Source of the DNA: Clostridiaceae bacterium M8S5
GTDB taxonomy: Bacteria > Bacillota > Clostridia > Tissierellales > MCWD3
Assembly (NCBI GenBank): GCA_029227815.1
Contig: CP118523.1
Coordinates: 1,116,001 to 1,180,000 of the forward strand
DNA length: 64,000 nucleotides
Direction of reading: 5' to 3'
Within the stretch, counting starts at the first letter, position 1. The number at the start of each line of letters is the position of its first letter. The notes under the pieces are model-generated. The model saw only the letters and a program-made list of their open reading frames with translations. It was not told the origin of the DNA and searched no databases. Positions 60,501 to 64,000 of this stretch are shown here, one piece after another. The position numbers and the translations under genes were made by a program.

Positions 60501-62279
60501 TTTAAAAAATCAATGACAATCAATAATATTAAAGAGTACCTTTTAAAATATTTACCAGAGTATATGATGCCAACATACTATGTAGAGTTAGAAAAAATAC
60601 CACTAACAAACAACGGGAAAATAGATTATGGCAAATTACCAGAGTCATCAATAACAATTGGTACAGGCTCATTGTATGAGAAGGCTAGAAATCAAACAGA
60701 TAGAGAGTTAATAAGTTTATACAAAGCTGTATTAGGTGGGAAAGCGGATATAAACATAAATGATAGTTTCTTTGATTTAGGTGGACATTCATTAAAAGCG
60801 ACTACGTTGATAGCTTATATAAATAAACAGCTTAACGTAAATGTGCCTCTAAAGCAAATATTTATTACACCTACAATAAAAGGATTATCTGATTATATTC
60901 AAAACAGTAATAAAAGTAGATATAGAAATATAAAAAAAGCAACACTTAATAATTACTATCCAATATCTTCACCGCAGAAGAGAATGTATTTATTTAACCA
61001 AATGAATAGTAGTCAGACTAATTATAATATGCCATGTGTATTAGAGTTAAAAGGAAAAATAGATTTAGAAAATCTATCAAAAGCATTTAAAGTACTCGTA
61101 AACAGACATGAATCACTTAGGACAAGCTTCTTACAAGTAGGAGGAGAAATAGTTCAAAAAACACATGATAATGTAGAGTTTGAAGTAGTTTTTAACGAAG
61201 TAAAAGATTTAGATAAGGCCATAAAAACATTTATTAGACCTTTTAATTTGAGTATAGCTCCATTGATTAGAGCGTCAGTGATTAAAACAAAACAAGATAA
61301 ATACTATTTGCTTACAGATATGCACCACATAATATCAGATGGAGTATCTACAGTAATATTAATAAGAGATTTTGCTAGTATATACAATGGTGATGAATTA
61401 CAAATTCCAGTACTGACATATAAGGATTATGCTATTTGGCAAAATGAATTTACACGTACTATCCAGTTCAGGAGGCAAAAAGAGTATTGGCTAAAGCAAT
61501 TAAGTGGAGAGTTACCTATATTAGACCTTATGACAGACTATGAAAGACCTGAGGTACAGAACTTTTTGGGCGATAGTATTGATTTTACCATAGATAAAGA
61601 CAGGCTGAAAAAACTTTATGATATAGCAGAGAGTAGCACAAGTACATTGTTCATGGTGATTATGGCAGTATATAATACGCTGCTATACAAATATACAGGA
61701 CAAGATGACATAATAGTAGCATCTCCGATAGCAGGTAGAGCACATGCGGATTTACAGGATATAATAGGCATATTTCTAAATACATTGATATTCAGAAATA
61801 AACCAGCAGGAGATAAGACATTTAGAGTTTTCTTAAATGATGTAAAAAAGACTTGTTTAGATGCATACGAGAATCAAGATTATCAACTAGAGGACTTAAT
61901 AGAAGATTTGAAAATAAAAAGGGATAGAAGTAGGAACCCATTATTTGATACGATGTTCAATCTGAGAAATATGGGAGAGTTAAATATAAAGTTAGATGAT
62001 TTAGAGATATCCACTTATAAAATCAAAGCAGAGACAACAAAACTAGATATAGAACTAGCAGGCTTTGAGCAAAATGATGAACTAATATTCACACTAGAAT
62101 ACCGACAAGACCTATTTAAAACAGAAACAATGCAAAGGCTAGTAAATGATTTTATAAAAATCATAGATATAGTTACTAACGATATTGATATAAAATTAGC
62201 TGATATTGAGGTTGTATCATATAAGCAAAAACAAGATATTATAGAAGATTTTAACGATGATTTAGATGACTTATTCTAG
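51576..62279 (+). CDS. Non-ribosomal peptide synthetase, C-A-T-C-A-T-C-A-T-C
   Basis: GTG start with AAAAAAGGAGG upstream; 3567 residues. Domains by motif: C1 (about 10-450, HH at 144-145), A1 (460-935), T1 (Ser994), C2 (1049-1480, HH at 1173), A2 (1492-1975), T2 (Ser2031), C3 (2086-2520, HH at 2210), A3 (2531-3015), T3 (Ser3072), C4 (3127-3567, HH at 3250). All four C domains keep HHxxxDG and all T domains keep the phosphopantetheine Ser. My reading of the pocket residues gives D-G-T-I-T-A-E-V-V for A1 (Tyr-like), D-I-Q-I-I-A-H-V-V for A2 (Pro-like) and D-F-W-N-I-G-M-V-H for A3 (Thr). No epimerisation, methylation or thioesterase domain. A starting C domain suggests an acylated first residue or an upstream partner elsewhere. 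Confidence 0.95.
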   Translation: MTFINKENIEDILKLTPLQEGLLFHNNIQDENSDEYFVQLCLTIKGSIDTENFEDAWNKVIKQNEMLRTVYKWEKLHRPVQIVLKENPVNIIKYDITDEIDKSGKLEEIKKIDKLKGFDITNVPFRITLVKEDENKYNIIISNHHIIYDGWSTGIILNEFLYFYNNHDDILAPKRKSKFKQYLKHLNESDTTDHKQFWQHYLDNFNNPTYISNITNSITEYKPNNFNYKIPEKFSEEIKLFINENKITLSSLLYTAWGVLLSRYSNSDDVVFGGTVSGRNVPIDDIDNTVGLFINTLPIRVKTDTLSIRELLKSVNNHMQEREKYEITSLVDIKKYSGVDTSLFDSVVVIENYPLDNILKNDASELQIENYTIFERTNYNLTVGIETFEGITINLLYNKMVFAKEFINNLLLNYIQTIKNIMNHADKKSCDIDIVNEKEANNLLTMYNKCSYHQYEENITLHELFEKQVSCSEERVALKIDRKTITYKNLNIKANQLARQLRKNGVKQNIVVALLIERSIDMIIAILAVLKAGGAYLPIDTQNPSDRVDYIIEDSSASLLLKTSNIDYTHDKINTVLVDAEQYYKNIPEENLTKINSKDDLAYIIYTSGSTGMPKGVMIQHKSITSSITWRIDEYEHSKEDTVLQIFSYVFDGFLTSFFTPLLSGVKIVLLNESDAKNPVAIKKSIRKNSITHFIAVPTLYTAILEQSNKEDLKSLKSVTLAGEAIKKQLVKKSKTINKNIELINEYGPTEASVVATIAREIDTHNITIGKPIANKKIYILNQNSKLQPTNVYGEICIGGAGLAKGYVSRPQLTSDKFIKNPYIQSETIYKTGDIGKIMIDGNIMIGGRIDHQVKIRGYRIELEAIESRLLEIDHINKAVVLVKEKDKDKFLCAYLSTYKNLKKQDIRYHLKDKLPKYMIPTGYVFVDKMPTLSSGKINTKVLSDMNVEIQTINDYKPPINEIQMKLTNIYNEILGTDNKIGINDDFFEIGGHSLNATYLISKIHKDFNTKLHIKELYKNATIEKLSKLVHNSEVKEYKKIEEAEKNNFYPLSSLQKRLFILNQLNSNSTFYNMSTALNLKGELDIKKFKNVFKKLISRHESLRTSFKVIDDSVVQIIHDDIKFDLDYIESRKDINNVVKKSIKPFDLSKAPLINVTLIKVTDEEHVLTINMHHIISDGGSTEILISEFLRLYSGQELEDMTIQYKDYSVWQQRMLLDGEITKQEEYWLKQLKNFTLLDIKTDYQRSTVQSYEGDSLEFKIKGRLTKALKEYTKENKLTMYMVLLGAFNILLSKYSRQDDIVVGTPISIRQSEDLKNVIGMFANTLVMRNKPSRGKTIKEFMAEVKENSLNAYANRDYQFDDLVEKLGIIREASRNPIFDVMFSMPNVDIETVNIDGISVTPYTLDNKISKFDILLTIVETISELKCSIEYRLYRKETIELLANHYINILQCIVYNQSKTIDEINMLSESEKHKIIDVFNKTNNYYPKSMTIKKMFEEQVADSPDSIAVVYKEEKITYRELNEKANRLARYLRELTEEKNQLIGLMAEKSLEKIIALIAISKAGCAFVGIAPEFPKDRIKYMLENSNVDIVLTHFYLFNKISFDNKKVLCLEDETIYSKASHNLKSISGQNDLMYVIYTSGSTGKPKGIMIEQRTIINLLFWEKNRTNIDFTKKILQFANISFDICFQEVYSTLLNGGELHVITNDIKKDAHRLLRYIKQNKLSTIFLPTSYLKYIMSEEALVKKLSAELDNIIVAGEQLIINERFKNFLIENKITLHNHYGPSEAHVVTAKVINPIDKIKTKPSIGMPVSNTKIYILDENDNLSPIGVRGELCIAGDGVARGYLNNEELTKQKFIMNPFDKETVLYRTGDLAAWLPDGNIEFIGRIDKQVKIRGYRVELSEIETIIKKNDRVKDAIVIAKDHQDMFKYLCAYIVIEQDISISEIKEYLLTSIPEYMVPSYFIRIDAIPLNANGKVDEKKLPEPKGNVEINEYEAPRNETENQLVDIIKEILNIEQNIGINDKFFDIGGNSLTAVSYVSKIHQKLNKTIELNDIFKRQTVKELAVAISKVDVGLYREIDKVEEREYYPLSSPQMRMYILNQYNDKSINYNMPSVLKLKGRLDKEKLENVFKILTKRHESLRTSFKIIDKEPVFIINDRVSFTIEYFENIEDIDSVINKFIRPFDLSNESLIRVGLICIDETTNILILDMHHIISDGVSAGILVDEFIKLYNNEELIPLKLRYKDYAVYQRRLKNNEYMLRQEKYWLEKFSDGVPTLDLITDYKRPKLQSLKGDYILFDTGIKLAEDITRLAKRENVTLYMILLTAYNTLLYRYTNNEDIVVGMPIAGRSHADLKSVVGMFVNTLALRNQPKGSKSFIDFLTEVKENIIDAIKNQDFQFEELVDKLRLDKDLSRATLFDTVLSLQNMSIDLRGIEDLEIIQYEFENKTSKFDISIDVVEKEDNIKFRLQYCTDLFKQDTIIRLSKHFINILNEVCSNPEIKLKDIDLISEDEKKNILALLDNKRVSYPKKITIHELFEKQAQKHPRKIAVVCGIDTLTYNELNKKSNRLARLIKTRISKKDAIVGIMLERSTDMIVAILAVLKSGGGYLPIDTSFPNSRIEFMLEDSNAELLVTAKSVDVNNLKKLIETLYIKEANNQEIDCSNLNEQIRQSNLAYIIYTSGTTGRPKGVMIEHKNVVRLLFNDRNLYDFNDKDVWTMFHSYCFDFSVWEMYGALLYGGKLIIVPKETAVDPNYFLELLQTHKVTVLNQTPSAFYNLIDTDEKQPTKDLVLRYVIFGGEVLNPSKLDTFNKRYSEVQLINMYGITETTVHVTYKEITREDIEKGISNIGKPIPTLSSYVMDEHMNLQPIGASGELCVGGEGVARGYINRKELNASKFIDNPYMINTKMYKSGDLVRLLDSGDLEYLGRIDKQIKIRGYRIELAEIQSILLKHKDIKTAIIITKEIKSETSICAYLQFKKSMTINNIKEYLLKYLPEYMMPTYYVELEKIPLTNNGKIDYGKLPESSITIGTGSLYEKARNQTDRELISLYKAVLGGKADININDSFFDLGGHSLKATTLIAYINKQLNVNVPLKQIFITPTIKGLSDYIQNSNKSRYRNIKKATLNNYYPISSPQKRMYLFNQMNSSQTNYNMPCVLELKGKIDLENLSKAFKVLVNRHESLRTSFLQVGGEIVQKTHDNVEFEVVFNEVKDLDKAIKTFIRPFNLSIAPLIRASVIKTKQDKYYLLTDMHHIISDGVSTVILIRDFASIYNGDELQIPVLTYKDYAIWQNEFTRTIQFRRQKEYWLKQLSGELPILDLMTDYERPEVQNFLGDSIDFTIDKDRLKKLYDIAESSTSTLFMVIMAVYNTLLYKYTGQDDIIVASPIAGRAHADLQDIIGIFLNTLIFRNKPAGDKTFRVFLNDVKKTCLDAYENQDYQLEDLIEDLKIKRDRSRNPLFDTMFNLRNMGELNIKLDDLEISTYKIKAETTKLDIELAGFEQNDELIFTLEYRQDLFKTETMQRLVNDFIKIIDIVTNDIDIKLADIEVVSYKQKQDIIEDFNDDLDDLF

Positions 62280-62294
62280 GTAAGGGGTGTAGTA

Positions 62295-64000
62295 GTGGAT
62301 AATAAGACAATACAATATGAATTGATAAATTCGCTCAAGGAGCATAGTAATAAAGTGGCAATCGAGTATAAAGGAAAACACATCACATATAAAGAGTTAG
62401 ACGATAAATCAAATATAGTAGCAAGCTTTATTAAAAACCAAAAAATAAATAAAGGTAGCTTTATAGGTGTAATGATCCAAGATAAAGTTGATATGATAAC
62501 AACAATACTAGGAATAATAAAAGCAAGATGTGTATTTGTGCCACTAGATAGTTCATACCCTAGTGAGAGATCAGATAGTATGCTAAAGACTTCACAGTTA
62601 GAATCAGTTTTTGTATGTGAGGGAAATATGAATAGAATCAATGTAAAGAATACGTTTAATATTTGTAGTGTATTAAACGGAGATGATGTATTTGATTATA
62701 CTCAGTTCTTTTATAAGCCAGAAGATAAAATATACATATACTTTACTTCTGGTACTACAGGTGAGCCAAAATGCATTTTAGGAAAAAATATAAGCTTACT
62801 ACACTTCATAAAATGGGAAATAAGAGAGTTTGAGTTAACAAAGGACTTTGTATTTAGTCAACTTACATCACAATGTCACGATCCATTTATGAGAGATGTA
62901 TTTGTTCCTTTATGTATTGGAGCTAAAATATGCATACCTAAAGATAGAAGTTTAATATTAGATTCAGATAGTCTAACAAATTGGATAAATGATAAGCAAA
63001 TAAGTTTAATACATTGTACACCAAGTCTGTTTAAGATATTCAATCATGATGATATAAAAGAAACTGACTATGAAAGTCTTAAATACATACTACTAGCAGG
63101 AGAGAGAGTACAGTCATGTGATATAGACAAGTGGTATGGTGTATTTGATAATAGAATAAACCTTATCAATTTATATGGTCCTACTGAGACAACACTAGCA
63201 AAGCTTTTTTATAGGATAAAAAAAGAAGATAGCAAAAGAGAAAATATACCTATAGGAAAGCCAATAAGTGGCGCTAAAGCAATAATCCTTGATAAAAATA
63301 TGAAAATTTGTACTGAAGGGAAAACAGGTCAAATCTATATCAGAACACCATATAGAAGCTTTGGATATTTTAAAGACGAAGAAAAGACAAAAGAGAGATT
63401 CATTGTCAATCCATTTAACAATAATGATGAAGACTTAATATACAAAACTGGAGATTTAGGGAGATTGGACGCAAATGGTGATATATTGTTTGAAGGTAGA
63501 GTTGATAGGCAGATAAAAATCAGAGGTTTTAGAGTAGAGCTAAGAGGTATAGAAAACACATTGATGAATCATGAGCATATACAAAACGCAGTAGTGGTAT
63601 ATAAAAGTGTTCATAGCATAGAAAAATATATTTGTGTTTATATAGTAAAGTATAAAGACAGCAAAGCTACAGTGCAGAATGTGAAAGATTATCTGAAAAC
63701 AAAGCTACCTAGCTATATGATACCATCTTATATTATGTTTTTAGATAAAATACCTATAAATAACAATGGTAAAGTTGATTATAGAAATCTACCAGATTTT
63801 ATAGCAGAAGACAAGAGATACATGAGAGCACAAACACCATTAGAGAGGAAGCTACAGGAAATTTTTGAGCATGTGCTAGAAGTAAAGCAAATAAGCGTTG
63901 ATATGGGATTTTTAGATATAGGGGGACATTCTCTAAATGCAATGAAAGTTATATCAAAAATTTACAGTGAGTTAGGTGTAAATATAAGCTTAAAAGAGAT
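62295..64000 (+). CDS. Second NRPS subunit, A-T..., cut by the window end
   Basis: GTG start 15 bases after the first synthetase, with TAAGGGGTG upstream. It opens with an A domain: YKELDDKSNIVASFI, FTSGTTGEPK near 155, NLYGPTETT near 298, YKTGDLGRLD and GKVDYRNLP near 490, then a T domain with Ser546 in IGGHSL. It takes the aminoacyl group that the terminal C4 of the first protein will condense. The pocket reading D-P-R-H-L-A-L-L-A matches no code I can name. Later domains lie beyond the window. Confidence 0.93.
   Translation, partial: MDNKTIQYELINSLKEHSNKVAIEYKGKHITYKELDDKSNIVASFIKNQKINKGSFIGVMIQDKVDMITTILGIIKARCVFVPLDSSYPSERSDSMLKTSQLESVFVCEGNMNRINVKNTFNICSVLNGDDVFDYTQFFYKPEDKIYIYFTSGTTGEPKCILGKNISLLHFIKWEIREFELTKDFVFSQLTSQCHDPFMRDVFVPLCIGAKICIPKDRSLILDSDSLTNWINDKQISLIHCTPSLFKIFNHDDIKETDYESLKYILLAGERVQSCDIDKWYGVFDNRINLINLYGPTETTLAKLFYRIKKEDSKRENIPIGKPISGAKAIILDKNMKICTEGKTGQIYIRTPYRSFGYFKDEEKTKERFIVNPFNNNDEDLIYKTGDLGRLDANGDILFEGRVDRQIKIRGFRVELRGIENTLMNHEHIQNAVVVYKSVHSIEKYICVYIVKYKDSKATVQNVKDYLKTKLPSYMIPSYIMFLDKIPINNNGKVDYRNLPDFIAEDKRYMRAQTPLERKLQEIFEHVLEVKQISVDMGFLDIGGHSLNAMKVISKIYSELGVNISLKE

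Overview
The window is AT-rich, densely coded DNA with strong GGAGG-type ribosome sites, frequent TTG/GTG starts and U-run hairpin terminators. With a BhlA/UviB-type holin, a PBSX-type tail cluster, an ECF riboflavin transporter under an FMN riboswitch, HelD and a VanW-family protein, it points to a low-GC Gram-positive, most likely a clostridial bacterium. No rRNA, tRNA, CRISPR array, integrase or insertion sequence was seen.

Layout. 1-5 kb: housekeeping genes (histidine phosphatase, NUDIX hydrolase, flavin reductase, esterase) interleaved with a family of very short Cys-motif peptide genes, two intact and two decayed; two copies share a palindromic operator/promoter and a structured leader. 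5-8.5 kb: two-component system (OmpR-type regulator and a large multi-span kinase), then a hairpin element between duplicated terminators and an orphan copy of a structured RNA. 8.5-14.3 kb: ABC-2 exporter pair, ribU with FMN riboswitch, helD.

14.4-46.7 kb: a contractile phage-tail-like (tailocin, PBSX/diffocin-like) locus. A holin and lysin are followed by tail cassette 1 (16.4-28.1 kb: tail terminator, sheath, tube, frameshifted chaperone, tape measure, XkdP/Q/R/S/T/U-like baseplate, fibres), a 1.8-kb non-coding stretch holding tandem structured RNA modules, and two small genes plus an amidase. A second, complete cassette 2 (31.0-46.7 kb) has its own copies of every structural gene, three XkdR-like spike genes, a Kelch-like fibre and a giant repeat fibre. 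No capsid, portal, terminase or integrase gene lies in the window, so the encoded particles look like headless tails. Both cassettes keep the same unusual promoter, the same -1 frameshift signal and a hairpin before the tape measure. The decayed end of a third tape measure lies at 46.7-47.2 kb.

47.3-51.3 kb: secreted PI-PLC-like protein with two tandem beta domains, VanW-family protein, 2H phosphoesterase. 51.5-64 kb: a non-ribosomal peptide synthetase operon. The first protein is C-A-T-C-A-T-C-A-T-C; my reading of its adenylation pockets gives Tyr, Pro and Thr. The second, cut by the window end, starts with an A domain, so the fourth module is split over two proteins.

The strongest candidates for something undescribed are the structured RNA array inside the tail operon (with an orphan copy at 8.2 kb), the C-x5-C-x-C peptide family with its leader RNA, and the dual tailocin with triplicated spike genes. 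Coordinates, motifs and pairing were read by eye; no database or folding program was used.
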